Assembly: GCF_019249795.2 (NCBI RefSeq)
Contig: NZ_CP156891.1
Span: forward strand, 186,001 to 250,000
DNA length: 64,000 nt
Direction: 5' to 3'
Source: Segatella copri
GTDB lineage: Bacteria; Bacteroidota; Bacteroidia; Bacteroidales; Bacteroidaceae
This document shows positions 51,192 through 60,332 of the stretch, in pieces (position 1 is the first letter of the stretch; each line of letters opens with the position of its first letter). The notes under the pieces were generated by a model, which saw only the letters and a program-made list of their open reading frames with translations, was not told where the DNA came from and ran no database searches. A program made the position numbers and the translations under genes.

Positions 51192-51896
51192 ATGGATTTT
51201 AGTAGAATACAAGATTTTGATATGCAGCTGTTGCATGTGTTTAACGGCAGCGAGAATGTCTGGCTCGATCAGATGGCGATGGCGCTTACATCGGGCTGGA
51301 CATGGATTCCGCTTTATATCGTCCTCTTCGTTGTTGTGATAAGAAACAACGAGATGATGGGCCAGATTGCTCTCGTGGTTGGAGGAGCGTTGCTCTGTAT
51401 CTTTCTGGCTGATGGACTGGTGGATGGAATCATCAAACCGCTGGCTGAAAGATGCAGACCTTCCAGCGACCCGATGTTCAAGTATACGGTTCAGGTGGTT
51501 GACAATATGCGCCTCAAGAGTTTCAGCTTCTGTTCGGCTCATGCAGCCAATACGCTTTCGTTAGCTATCTTCTTCTCATTGCTTATCCGCAGCAAACTGG
51601 TTACGTGGACCCTGTTATTATGGTCGCTCGTTAACTGTTGGACCCGTCTTTACCTGGGTGTTCATTATCCGGTCGACATTCTTTGCGGTCTGGCTATCGG
51701 AGCTGTGGTGGGAGTTGTCGTTTATCTTATCTACATCAGGATGTATTACCGCATCTCCCCAAAAATTAAGTATATTTCCAACCAGTATACGAGTACGGGT
51801 TACGACTATGATGATGTAGATAAAATCATGACCGTAGTGATATTTACCCTTATCATGGTTGTGCTTTATGCCACCTGTCAGATGGCTTATCTTTAG
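51192..51896 (+). CDS. PAP2-family membrane phosphatase
   Basis: The 234-residue integral membrane protein has the three PAP2 motifs: KPLAERCRPS (KxxxxxxRP), SFCSAHAANT (SxxxH, with Ser-Ala-His) and RLYLGVHYPVDI (RxxxxxHxxxD). Such enzymes dephosphorylate lipid phosphates such as undecaprenyl pyrophosphate or phosphatidic acid at the membrane. Five or six transmembrane helices are evident, and an extra C-terminal helix (VVIFTLIMVVLYATCQMA) is present. It may be transcribed with the Bat operon. Confidence 0.92.
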   Translation: MDFSRIQDFDMQLLHVFNGSENVWLDQMAMALTSGWTWIPLYIVLFVVVIRNNEMMGQIALVVGGALLCIFLADGLVDGIIKPLAERCRPSSDPMFKYTVQVVDNMRLKSFSFCSAHAANTLSLAIFFSLLIRSKLVTWTLLLWSLVNCWTRLYLGVHYPVDILCGLAIGAVVGVVVYLIYIRMYYRISPKIKYISNQYTSTGYDYDDVDKIMTVVIFTLIMVVLYATCQMAYL

Positions 51897-51944
51897 TACA
51901 GAAATAAAAGTTCAAAATAGAAAGTTCAAAAAGTAAAATAAATA

Positions 51945-53219
51945 ATGGATACAAAACACATTAAAATTAGTGATTATAACTATGATTTACCGGATGAGCG
52001 CATCGCAAAATTCCCTATCGCCCAGCGCGACCACAGCAAACTGCTGGTCTATAAGCACGGCGAGGTAAGCGATGATGTTTTCCATCATCTTCCCACATAT
52101 CTCCCTCAAGGAGCCTTGATGATATTCAACAATACCAAGGTGATACAAGCGCGTCTGCATTTCCGCAAGGAAACAGGTGCGCTTATTGAGGTTTTCTTGA
52201 TGGAGCCTGCAGAACCTACTGATTATGAACTCATGTTCCAGACCACCGGACATTGTTCATGGCTCTGCATGATCGGTAATCTGAAGAAATGGAAAGAGGG
52301 AAGCCTGAAGCGTGATTTCGAAATCAAGGGCCACAAGCTTACGCTCAGCGCCACTATGCGACGCGGAGATGCTCTCGGTTCTGAAGCGCAGGAAATGGTT
52401 GCCAAAGGCGGAGGAACCAACTATTGGGTTGATTTTGATTGGGACAACGACAAGGTGTCTTTCGCTGAGATTCTCGAAGCAGTAGGTGAGTTGCCTATTC
52501 CTCCATATCTCAACCGCAAGACAGAGGAGAGCGACAAGACCACCTATCAGACGGTTTATTCTAAAATCAAGGGAAGTGTGGCTGCTCCAACTGCCGGACT
52601 TCACTTTACCGATGCGGTTCTCAAGGATCTTGATGCGCATGGAATCGACCGCGAAGAAGTAACCCTGCATGTAGGAGCCGGCACATTCAAACCGGTGAAG
52701 AGCCTTGAAATCGAAGGCCATCAGATGCATACGGAATACATTGTTGTTCATCGCCGCAGCCTGGAAAAACTCATCAAGCACGAGTGTCGGGTCATTGCCG
52801 TAGGAACCACCAGCGTCCGTACCATCGAGAGCCTCTATTACATGGGTGTTCATCTGCTGAAGCATCCTGAGGCAAATGAAGAAGATCTGCACGTAAAACA
52901 GTGGGATCCTTACGAGCTTTCTGAAGATGGCAATCTGGTAGATGGAATCACTCCGATGCAGGCTATCCAGGCAATCATCGATTATCTGGACCGCAACGGC
53001 TTGGAGGCACTCCATTCCAGCACGCAGATTATCATTGCTCCTGGCTATCAGTATAAGATTGTGAAGATGCTGGTCACCAATTTCCATCAGCCTCAGAGTA
53101 CGCTCCTGCTCCTGGTGAGTGCTTTCCTCAAGGGCGATTGGAGGAAGGTTTACGATTATGCTCTTTCGCATGATTTCCGTTTCCTGAGCTATGGAGATTC
53201 ATCCCTGCTCATTCCGTAA
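51945..53219 (+). CDS. queA: S-adenosylmethionine:tRNA ribosyltransferase-isomerase
   Basis: The 424-residue protein matches QueA: YDLPDERIAKFPIAQRDHSKLL near the N-terminus, VAAPTAGLHFT near residue 215, TLHVGAGTFKPV near 240, and VTNFHQPQSTLLLLVSAF near 385. It makes epoxyqueuosine from preQ1 at position 34 of certain tRNAs. It is longer than E. coli QueA (356), as in other Bacteroidota, through insertions (for example around residues 90-165). It is preceded by an AT-rich spacer of imperfect AAAAGTTCAAAA repeats. Confidence 0.95.
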   Translation: MDTKHIKISDYNYDLPDERIAKFPIAQRDHSKLLVYKHGEVSDDVFHHLPTYLPQGALMIFNNTKVIQARLHFRKETGALIEVFLMEPAEPTDYELMFQTTGHCSWLCMIGNLKKWKEGSLKRDFEIKGHKLTLSATMRRGDALGSEAQEMVAKGGGTNYWVDFDWDNDKVSFAEILEAVGELPIPPYLNRKTEESDKTTYQTVYSKIKGSVAAPTAGLHFTDAVLKDLDAHGIDREEVTLHVGAGTFKPVKSLEIEGHQMHTEYIVVHRRSLEKLIKHECRVIAVGTTSVRTIESLYYMGVHLLKHPEANEEDLHVKQWDPYELSEDGNLVDGITPMQAIQAIIDYLDRNGLEALHSSTQIIIAPGYQYKIVKMLVTNFHQPQSTLLLLVSAFLKGDWRKVYDYALSHDFRFLSYGDSSLLIP

Positions 53220-53271
53220 AAGGAGTTAGGAAAACTATAAATTATTAATTGTAAATTATAAATTAAAATAG

Positions 53272-55254
53272 ATGATTTCAGTAGAAGGACTGAAAGTAGA
53301 GTTTGGCGTTAAGCCTCTCTTTCATGATGTAAGTTTCGTCATCAACGACCGCGACCGCATTGCCCTGGTGGGTAAGAATGGTGCCGGAAAATCTACGATG
53401 CTCAAGATTCTCTGCGGTTTGCAGAAACCTACTGATGGCGTTGTGGCTATTCCTAACGAAACCACTATCGGCTATCTGCCACAGGTGATGAAACTGCAGG
53501 ACGATACGACCGTGAAAGAGGAAACCCGCAAGGCTTTCGCCCATAATACCGAGATGAAGGCGCGTCTTGACAAGATGCAGCAGGAAATGGCCGACCGCAC
53601 CGACTATGAGAGCGAAAGCTATGCTCAGCTCGTAGAGAAGTTTACCCTGGAACATGAACGCTACATGATGATGGGTGGCGAAAACTATGAGGCTGAGATA
53701 GAGCGTACCTTGAGCGGTCTTGGCTTTACGCGCGATGATTTTGAGCGCCCAACCAAGGAGTTTTCCGGCGGTTGGCGAATGCGTATCGAACTTGCCAAGA
53801 TTCTGTTGCAGAAGCCTGATGTCCTGCTCCTCGATGAGCCTACCAACCACCTTGATATTGAAAGTATCCAGTGGTTGGAGCAGTTCCTGGCGCAGAGTGC
53901 CAAGGCTGTGGTTCTGGTGAGCCACGACCGTGCTTTCATCAACAATGTAACTAACCGTACCCTCGAAATTACTTGCGGAAGGGTAGAAGACTATAAGGTG
54001 AAATACGATGAGTATGTGGTGTTGCGTGCTGAACGCCGCGAGCAGCAGCTCCGTGCCTACGAAAACCAGCAGAAGGAAATTGCCGACATCAAGGATTTCA
54101 TCGAGCGGTTCCGCTACAAGCCTACCAAGGCGGTTCAGGTGCAGAGCAGAATCAAGCAGCTCGAGAAAATCGTGCCTATCGAGGTAGATGAGGTTGACAA
54201 CAAGCAGATGCACCTCAAATTCCCTCCTTGTCTCAGAAGTGGCGATTATCCTATCATCTGCGATGAGGTGCGCAAGGATTACGGCGCCCACACCGTCTTC
54301 GACCATGTTACCTTTACCATCAAGCGTGGTGAGAAGGTGGCTTTCGTGGGTAAGAACGGCGAGGGTAAATCTACCCTGGTAAAATGTATCATGGGTGAGA
54401 TTCCTTTCACCGGAACTCTCAAGATTGGTCATAATGTGCAGATTGGTTATTTCGCCCAGAATCAGGCGCAGCTCTTGGATGAGAATCTAACTATCTTCCA
54501 GACAATCGACAATGTGGCAACAGGCGAAATGCGTCTGAAGGTGAACGATCTCCTGGGCGCCTTCATGTTTGGCGGCGAGACTTCAGAGAAGTTTGTCAAG
54601 GTTCTGAGTGGAGGTGAACGCAGCCGTCTGGCTATGATCAAGCTCCTGCTCGAACCGGTGAATCTCCTCATTCTCGATGAGCCTACCAATCACCTCGACA
54701 TGCAGTCGAAGGATGTGCTGAAAGAAGCCATCAAGGCTTTCGATGGAACAGCCATCATCGTGAGCCATGACCGTGAATTCCTCGATGGTCTGGTAGATAA
54801 GGTCTATGAGTTTGGCGGCGGCAAGGTTCGTGAGCATCTCGGTGGTATTTACGATTATCTCCGTGCCCATAATGCCGAGAATATTAATCAAGCTCTTGCC
54901 AACCAGAGTATGGCTTCTGCCGGTTCGCCTTCTGCCAATACTTCCGGTTCTTCTGTCGCATCAGGTTCTACAGCCGACAGTCTTGCCTCTGCCACATCCG
55001 GCAAGCAGAGCTACGCTGAACATAAGGAACAGCAGAAGAAGATCCGTAAGGCTGAGAAAGCCGTGAAGGAATGCGAGGCGAAGATTGAAAAACTGGAAGC
55101 GAGAAAGAAGGAGATTGATGAACTTCTGATGAAACCGGAAAATGCAACCAACATGGAACTCGTGACCGAATACACTGAACTCATGAAGGGTCTCGATGAG
55201 GAGAACGAGCGCTGGATGCTCCTTTCGGAAGAATTGGAAGAAGTTTCGAAATAA
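53272..55254 (+). CDS. ABC-F family ATPase (660 residues, with C-terminal extension)
   Basis: Two ABC domains in tandem: Walker A GKNGAGKST (residues 34-42) and GKNGEGKST (about 360), signatures EFSGGWRMRIELA and LSGGERSRLAMI, and Walker B VLLLDEPTNHLD and LLILDEPTNHLD. A linker of about 80 residues lies between, with the P-site tRNA-interaction motif region (RYKPTKAVQVQSR). A Ser/Gly/Ala-rich stretch and a C-terminal coiled coil (about 600-655) follow, as in Uup-like ABC-F proteins. ABC-F proteins act on the ribosome as translation factors or antibiotic-resistance determinants. No transmembrane segments. A paralogue lies at 57476-59113. Confidence 0.93.
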   Translation: MISVEGLKVEFGVKPLFHDVSFVINDRDRIALVGKNGAGKSTMLKILCGLQKPTDGVVAIPNETTIGYLPQVMKLQDDTTVKEETRKAFAHNTEMKARLDKMQQEMADRTDYESESYAQLVEKFTLEHERYMMMGGENYEAEIERTLSGLGFTRDDFERPTKEFSGGWRMRIELAKILLQKPDVLLLDEPTNHLDIESIQWLEQFLAQSAKAVVLVSHDRAFINNVTNRTLEITCGRVEDYKVKYDEYVVLRAERREQQLRAYENQQKEIADIKDFIERFRYKPTKAVQVQSRIKQLEKIVPIEVDEVDNKQMHLKFPPCLRSGDYPIICDEVRKDYGAHTVFDHVTFTIKRGEKVAFVGKNGEGKSTLVKCIMGEIPFTGTLKIGHNVQIGYFAQNQAQLLDENLTIFQTIDNVATGEMRLKVNDLLGAFMFGGETSEKFVKVLSGGERSRLAMIKLLLEPVNLLILDEPTNHLDMQSKDVLKEAIKAFDGTAIIVSHDREFLDGLVDKVYEFGGGKVREHLGGIYDYLRAHNAENINQALANQSMASAGSPSANTSGSSVASGSTADSLASATSGKQSYAEHKEQQKKIRKAEKAVKECEAKIEKLEARKKEIDELLMKPENATNMELVTEYTELMKGLDEENERWMLLSEELEEVSK

Positions 55255-55284
55255 TAGTAACATTAATATATAAAAGAGAAGAAA

Positions 55285-57318
55285 ATGAAAATGAAAATGA
55301 TCTTACCGATGATGCTGATCGCAGCTCTGCCATTAGGCGCTGATGCTCAGAATAAATCGGGTCTTGTCATGAGCAATCTCGACCAGACAGTGAAGCCAGC
55401 AGACAGTTTCTATCAGTTTGCTACAGGTGGATGGCAGAAGAACAATCCTCTTCCTGCCGCTTACAGCCGTTATGGCAGTTTTGAACGGCTGGCTGAGAAC
55501 AACAACAAGCGCATCAACACCATTCTTTCTGAACTCCAGAAGAAGACTTACAAGGCTGGAACCATTGAGCAGAAATTGTCTGATTTCTACAAACTCTCTA
55601 TGGATGTTGACAGCCGCAACAAGGCTGGAATCGCTCCAGTAAAGCCTCTGATGGATGAGATAGAAGCTGCCAAGACCAAGGACGAGCTTCAGAAGCTTCA
55701 GGTTAAGTATGCATGGATGGGGCTCGGCTTGAGCTATGGCGCAGGTTTCGCTGCCGATGAGAAGAACGTAACCATGAACATCTACAACCTGATGCAGGGC
55801 GGTCTTACTCTCGGTGCCAAGGATTATTACCTCAACAACGATGTTGCAACCGTAGCTATCCGTGAGGCTTATAAGTCTTACCTCAGCAAGATGTTCCAGC
55901 TCTATGGTTTCTCTGCTGATGAAGCTGCCAAGAAGGCTTCTGCCGTATTCCTTCACGAAACAACGCTCGCTACTTTCTCTAAGAGCCGTACCGAACTTCG
56001 TAATCCTCAGGCCAACTACAACAAGATGACCTTGGCAGAATTCAAGGAGAATTATCCTAACATTCCTCTCGAGGCACTTGCCAACGCCGAGGGAATCAAG
56101 AGCGAATATCTCAAGGAGATGATCGTAGGTCAGCCTGCTTTCTTTGCCGGTTATGACAAGGTGGCAGCTGCAGAATGTGCAGGCACATTGAAGGCTTTGA
56201 TGGAGTGGGACATCATCTGTAGTTCTGCTTCTTACCTCAGCGATGAGATTCGCGAAGCCCGTTTCGAATTCTTCGGTAAGATTATGAGTGGCCGTAAGGA
56301 GGATTATCCTCTTTGGAAGCGCGCTACTGTTCAGGTTGAGGCTCAGTTAGGCGAGGCGCTCGGTAGCATCTACTGTAAGCGCTATTTCCCAGAAAGCTCT
56401 AAGAAGATGATGGAGACACTCGTGAAGAATCTTCAGATCAGCCTCGGTCAGCGTATCGATGCTCAGACCTGGATGAGCGATGCTACAAAGAAAGCTGCCC
56501 ACAACAAACTCGACAAGTTCTATGTAAAGATTGGTTATCCTAACAAGTGGACTGATTTCAGCAAGCTCAGCATCGACCCATCTAAGAGCTATTATGAGAA
56601 CGTAATGGCTTGCCGCAAGTTTGCCAACGATAAGGAGATTGCAGAGAAGGCAGGAAAGCCAGTAGATAGGGATGAGTGGTTCATGACTCCTCAGACCGTG
56701 AACGCTTACTACAATCCTACTACCAATGAGATCTGCTTCCCAGCTGGTATTCTCCAGTATCCTTTCTTCGATCCTAAGGCTGATGCTGCATTCAACTATG
56801 GTGCTATCGGCGTAGTAATCGGTCATGAGATGACTCACGGATTCGATGATCAGGGTCGTCAGTATGATGCTAGCGGTAATCTGAAGGACTGGTGGACAGC
56901 TGAAGATGCAGAAGGTTTCAACAAGCGTGCTGATATGTATGCTGATTTCTTCAGTAACATCAAGGTGTTGCCTGATCTGAATGCCAACGGCCGTTTCACC
57001 CTCGGCGAGAACCTTGCCGACCATGGTGGTTTGATGGTTTCATACAATGCCTTCAAGAATGCTACTGCTAAGAAGCCATTGAAGAACAAGGATGGTTTCA
57101 CTCCTGACCAGCGTTTCTTCCTCGCCTATGCAGGTGTTTGGGGACAGAACATTACTGATAAGGAAATCCGCAACCGCGTAAAGAATGATCCTCATTCTCT
57201 CGGCAAGTGGCGTGTTGATGGTGCGCTTCCTCACATCGATGCATGGTATGAGGCATTTGGTGTAAAGCAGGGCGACAAGCTGTTCATTCCTAAGAACCAG
57301 CGCCTGGAGCTTTGGTAA
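55285..57318 (+). CDS. M13 family (neprilysin-like) zinc metallopeptidase
   Basis: The 677-residue protein has a signal peptide (ending GADAQ), the zinc motif VIGHEMTHGFDDQG (HExxH, about residue 513), the third ligand in ENLADHGGL (about 577), and the N-terminal M13 domain (about 35-420). Length fits PepO/neprilysin peptidases. It is probably periplasmic and degrades oligopeptides. It has the same orientation as the ABC-F gene, separated by 30 nt, and ends at a bidirectional terminator. Confidence 0.93.
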   Translation: MKMKMILPMMLIAALPLGADAQNKSGLVMSNLDQTVKPADSFYQFATGGWQKNNPLPAAYSRYGSFERLAENNNKRINTILSELQKKTYKAGTIEQKLSDFYKLSMDVDSRNKAGIAPVKPLMDEIEAAKTKDELQKLQVKYAWMGLGLSYGAGFAADEKNVTMNIYNLMQGGLTLGAKDYYLNNDVATVAIREAYKSYLSKMFQLYGFSADEAAKKASAVFLHETTLATFSKSRTELRNPQANYNKMTLAEFKENYPNIPLEALANAEGIKSEYLKEMIVGQPAFFAGYDKVAAAECAGTLKALMEWDIICSSASYLSDEIREARFEFFGKIMSGRKEDYPLWKRATVQVEAQLGEALGSIYCKRYFPESSKKMMETLVKNLQISLGQRIDAQTWMSDATKKAAHNKLDKFYVKIGYPNKWTDFSKLSIDPSKSYYENVMACRKFANDKEIAEKAGKPVDRDEWFMTPQTVNAYYNPTTNEICFPAGILQYPFFDPKADAAFNYGAIGVVIGHEMTHGFDDQGRQYDASGNLKDWWTAEDAEGFNKRADMYADFFSNIKVLPDLNANGRFTLGENLADHGGLMVSYNAFKNATAKKPLKNKDGFTPDQRFFLAYAGVWGQNITDKEIRNRVKNDPHSLGKWRVDGALPHIDAWYEAFGVKQGDKLFIPKNQRLELW

Positions 57319-57386
57319 TTCCGGAAGGAAGTTTTTCCGAATAGAATTTTTCGGGAATGGTTTTTCCGAATAGATAGAAAAAAATA

Positions 57387-57424
57387 AAGTCCTGATGTTT
57401 CGTTTGTTTGAAACATCAGGACTT
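57387..57424. terminator. Bidirectional terminator between the M13 peptidase and the second ABC-F
   Basis: A 14-bp perfect stem (57387-57400 with 57411-57424), flanked by an A-run on the left and a T-run on the right, serves both convergent genes. Confidence 0.9.
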
Positions 57425-57475
57425 TTTGTTTTATGCTTGAAATATTTTTGGATAAGGAAACAATAGAATAGGGGG

Positions 57476-59113
57476 TTATTGTTTCTTCTCCAGTTCCTGA
57501 AGATTTTCCATCTTCTTCGATTCCAGGAATTCGTAAATGCCGCAGAGATGTTCGCGGACGCGACCATGACCGAACTCATAAACCTTGCTGACAAGACCAT
57601 CGAGGAAATCACGGTCGTGACTAACCACGATGAGCGTTCCGTCGAAATCGAGCAAGGCCTGTTTCAGCACATCCTTGGTCTTCAGGTCGAGGTGGTTGGT
57701 AGGCTCATCGAGAATCAGCAGATTCACCGGCTCCAGCAGCAGCTTGAGAATGGCAAGGCGAGTGCGCTCACCTCCCGACAATACTTTCACCTTCTTGGTA
57801 GAATCCTCTCCGCCAAACATGAATGCTCCGAGCAAATCGCGTATCTTGTTGCGAATTTCACCTTTGGCAACATCATCAATGGTCTGGAATACGGTAAGTT
57901 CTCCATCGAGCAGAGAAGCCTGGTTCTGGGCGAAATAACCTATCTGCACATTATGTCCCAATTCCAACTTTCCTTCGTTCTGAAGCTGACCCATGATACA
58001 TTTCACAAGCGTTGACTTACCCTCTCCGTTTCTTCCCACGAAGGCAATCTTGTCGCCTCTTTCTACGGTAAGATTCACGCCGCTGAAAATCTTCTTGCCA
58101 TCAAACGACATCGCCACATCGCTCATCTGAACCGGATAAGCACCGCTTCGTGGGCTCGGCGGGAACTTGAGTCGGAGGCGGCTTGTATCTTCTTCATCCA
58201 CTTCGATAAGTTCCAGTTTCTCTAGCATCTTCACGCGGCTCTGCACCTGGAAGGTTTTAGAATAAGTGCCTTTGAAGCGTTCTATAAAGTCCTTGGTTTC
58301 AGCAATCATCTTCTGCTGTTCTTCATATTTCTTCATCTGCTGTTCGCGGCGTTCCTTGCGCAGTTCCAGATATTGGCTGTAAGTGGCTTTGTAGTCGTAG
58401 ATGCGGCCCATGGTTACTTCGATGGTTCTTGTTGTAATGTCGTCAACGAATTTTCGGTCGTGGCTGATGACAACTACTGCTTTCGAACTGTTGATGATGA
58501 AGTCTTCGAGCCAGCCGATGGATTCGATGTCGAGATGGTTGGTTGGCTCATCGAGCAGCAGTACGTCTGGCGATTTCAAGAGCAGTTTTGCCAGTTCAAT
58601 CCTCATTCTCCATCCTCCCGAAAACTCGCTTGTAGGGCGGTTGAAATCAGAGCGCTCGAAACCGAGACCGAGCAGCGTCTTCTCTACATCTTCCTCGAAA
58701 TGAGTCATGTCGATGGCGTAGAATTTCTCTGAGAGAGAGGATACTTTCTCAATGAGCTGCATGTAATCATCGCTGTCGTAATCGGTACGGGTGGTGAGCT
58801 CGTTGTTGATGCGGTCAATCTCAGCCTGCATTTCGTGCAGATGGGCAAACGCCTGACAGGTTTCCTCGAATACGGTTCTGCCGTCTTCGGTCATCAGATG
58901 CTGAGGCAGATAGGCGATGACGCAATCCTTGGGAGCGGAAACGGTGCCACGAGTAGCATTTCTCACACCGGCGATGATCTTAAGCAATGTGCTCTTTCCT
59001 GCGCCATTCTTTCCCATCAGGGCTATACGGTCCTTCTCGTTAATCTGGAAGGAAATGTCTTTGAATAGGGTGGTGCCGCCAAATTCTACGGTCAATCCAT
59101 CAACTGTAATCAT
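57476..59113 (-). CDS. ABC-F family ATPase (545 residues), downstream of a duplicated leader
   Basis: Two ABC domains: Walker A GKNGAGKST (34-42) and GRNGEGKST (about 350), signatures EFSGGWRMRIELA and LSGGERTRLAIL, and Walker B VLLLDEPTNHLD and LLILDEPTNHLD. It shares the first-domain sequence style of the gene at 53272 but lacks the long C-terminal extension, so it is a distinct ABC-F subtype (YbiT/EttA-like in size). It probably acts on the ribosome. Its mRNA would begin in the 188-bp leader module at 59150-59337, giving a leader of about 165 nt; ABC-F genes are often controlled by leader attenuation. Confidence 0.93.
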   Translation of the reverse strand: MITVDGLTVEFGGTTLFKDISFQINEKDRIALMGKNGAGKSTLLKIIAGVRNATRGTVSAPKDCVIAYLPQHLMTEDGRTVFEETCQAFAHLHEMQAEIDRINNELTTRTDYDSDDYMQLIEKVSSLSEKFYAIDMTHFEEDVEKTLLGLGFERSDFNRPTSEFSGGWRMRIELAKLLLKSPDVLLLDEPTNHLDIESIGWLEDFIINSSKAVVVISHDRKFVDDITTRTIEVTMGRIYDYKATYSQYLELRKERREQQMKKYEEQQKMIAETKDFIERFKGTYSKTFQVQSRVKMLEKLELIEVDEEDTSRLRLKFPPSPRSGAYPVQMSDVAMSFDGKKIFSGVNLTVERGDKIAFVGRNGEGKSTLVKCIMGQLQNEGKLELGHNVQIGYFAQNQASLLDGELTVFQTIDDVAKGEIRNKIRDLLGAFMFGGEDSTKKVKVLSGGERTRLAILKLLLEPVNLLILDEPTNHLDLKTKDVLKQALLDFDGTLIVVSHDRDFLDGLVSKVYEFGHGRVREHLCGIYEFLESKKMENLQELEKKQ

Positions 59114-59149
59114 ATTATTTTCTTCTTGTTCAAATTTTTGTTTCTTTAA

Positions 59150-59337
59150 GCAACTCCCCAGAACGCCCCGTTCCTGCCGTTTTCGGGGTCTTCATTGATG
59201 ACCAGCGCCTGCCATCATTTATGACCCGTGTTGGTCTTAAGAGAAGACCTGAGCAAGGCACAAAAGGCTGTTCTTTCGATTGCCGGTGCAAAGATACAAC
59301 ATTTTTGGGCAGAATGCAAGCTTTTACCCTGACTTTC
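59150..59337 (-). repeat. 188-bp promoter/leader module, copy 2
   Basis: Nearly identical to 34424-34611, with about seven substitutions and no gaps. It carries the same promoter and the same leader hairpins. Similarity ends at 59150, 36 nt before the ABC-F ATG, so the downstream coding region was joined to it here but an HU-like gene was joined at copy 1. Confidence 0.85.
59289..59319 (-). promoter_or_regulatory. Promoter in leader module copy 2
   Basis: TTG (59317-59319), 20 nt, TATCTTTG (59289-59296) followed by C on the minus strand. Confidence 0.7.
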
Positions 59338-59446
59338 TTTCGGAGAAGTAGTGTAAGTGATTGATTGATACTGATTTCTATTGGTTTTCTAGCTGAACTT
59401 TATTGCAGAACAATCTGATGGTGAGGTGTAAGGATAAAAAGCCAGC

Positions 59447-59609
59447 GTGTCATTAAGGGTCAGTGTCATTAAGGGTCATTTAGAAAAATGAAAGTGTCAT
59501 TTTGAGCTATAGTATATATAAATATTTATTTATATATATATACTATAGGGGATTTTTCTCCCCCGAAAATGAAAATGACCCTTAATGACCTTGACCCTTA
59601 ATGACACGC
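59447..59609. repeat. Origin-like locus 2: inverted iteron blocks e and f around an AT palindrome
   Basis: Block e (59447-59480, plus) reads GTGTCATTAA, GGGTCA, GTGTCATTAA, GGGTCATT. Block f (59577-59609) is a related array on the minus strand (GTGTCATTAAGGGTCA then AGGTCATTAAGGGTC). Between them 59507-59547 is an AT-rich near-perfect palindrome (CTATAGTATATATA.../...TATATACTATAG). The layout equals locus 1 at 34738-34892, but the unit is GTGTCATTAA/GGGTCATTAA instead of GGTCATTAA. Confidence 0.8.
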
Positions 59610-59639
59610 TAGATGAACTTGTGAATTTTACCTGATATA

Positions 59640-60255
59640 GGCTGTCTGTATTTCAGAATGTATTGGCTATTAGCGTGTTATGCGCATTTTGTTGTATTTC
59701 TACTCTAACGTTCTGTGTATAATAATTATCTACATATTAAGCCACTTAAGTTAGCTTTTATACTGTTCAATTCTGCATTTTTATCCTTGTTTTATGTTGC
59801 TTTTGTTAAAAATATATCATCTCAGAGGCTGTTTTTATGTCCGAGGAGGGGCATTTTTCACCCTTAGTAGAGGGGGTAAAACACCTTTCTAACCCTCTTA
59901 TTTTGCATTTTTTTCTTCGAAATTTCACTAAAAAGCACTGATTTTTGCCTTTTGGGGTTTCTGTTTTGGGTGGGTAAGGATTATTTACATTGCTCAGTCT
60001 GATTTCGCTTCTAGCTTCGTTTCTTTTAGCGGATTAAAAATCCATAATGGTTCGATCTGTACGGTTGAAATTACCCAATACGCCCTGGGCTAAGAGCTTT
60101 TGGGCTTTCAGCCCGTCTTATACCACATGTGAATGTTCTGCTTTCTTTACAAAACAATTAGAATTGCCCCTAAAGAACCCAATCTCAAAATCACGATTTT
60201 TCCATATGTTTCATCACTTATTTCCAATTTTTACATGAATATGGAGCATTTTTAA
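59640..60255. other. Gene-free region between the origin-like locus and nifJ
   Basis: No convincing gene. It contains a purine/pyrimidine-biased hairpin-prone stretch (59860-59910, CACCCTTAGTAGAGGGGGT) and a short GGGCTTTCAGCCC hairpin near 60101-60113. A short open frame at 60047-60238 has no protein-like features. Confidence 0.5.
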
Positions 60256-60261
60256 ACAAAA

Positions 60262-60294
60262 AAGACCTTGATTGCAGAACGCAACCAAGGTCTT
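60262..60294 (-). terminator. nifJ terminator
   Basis: AAGACCTTG (60262-60270) pairs with CAAGGTCTT (60286-60294), with inner TTGC/GCAA pairing. On the minus strand it is followed by a T-run (TTTTTTG), 39 nt after the nifJ stop. Confidence 0.9.
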
Positions 60295-60332
60295 CGGAGA
60301 TTATATATTTAACCTATTGAAATCTCGCTAGA

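Noticed and set aside
60047..60238. 63-codon frame beside nifJ containing a GGGCTTTCAGCCC hairpin
   Set aside because: Composition is not protein-like and the sequence looks like a dispersed non-coding repeat.
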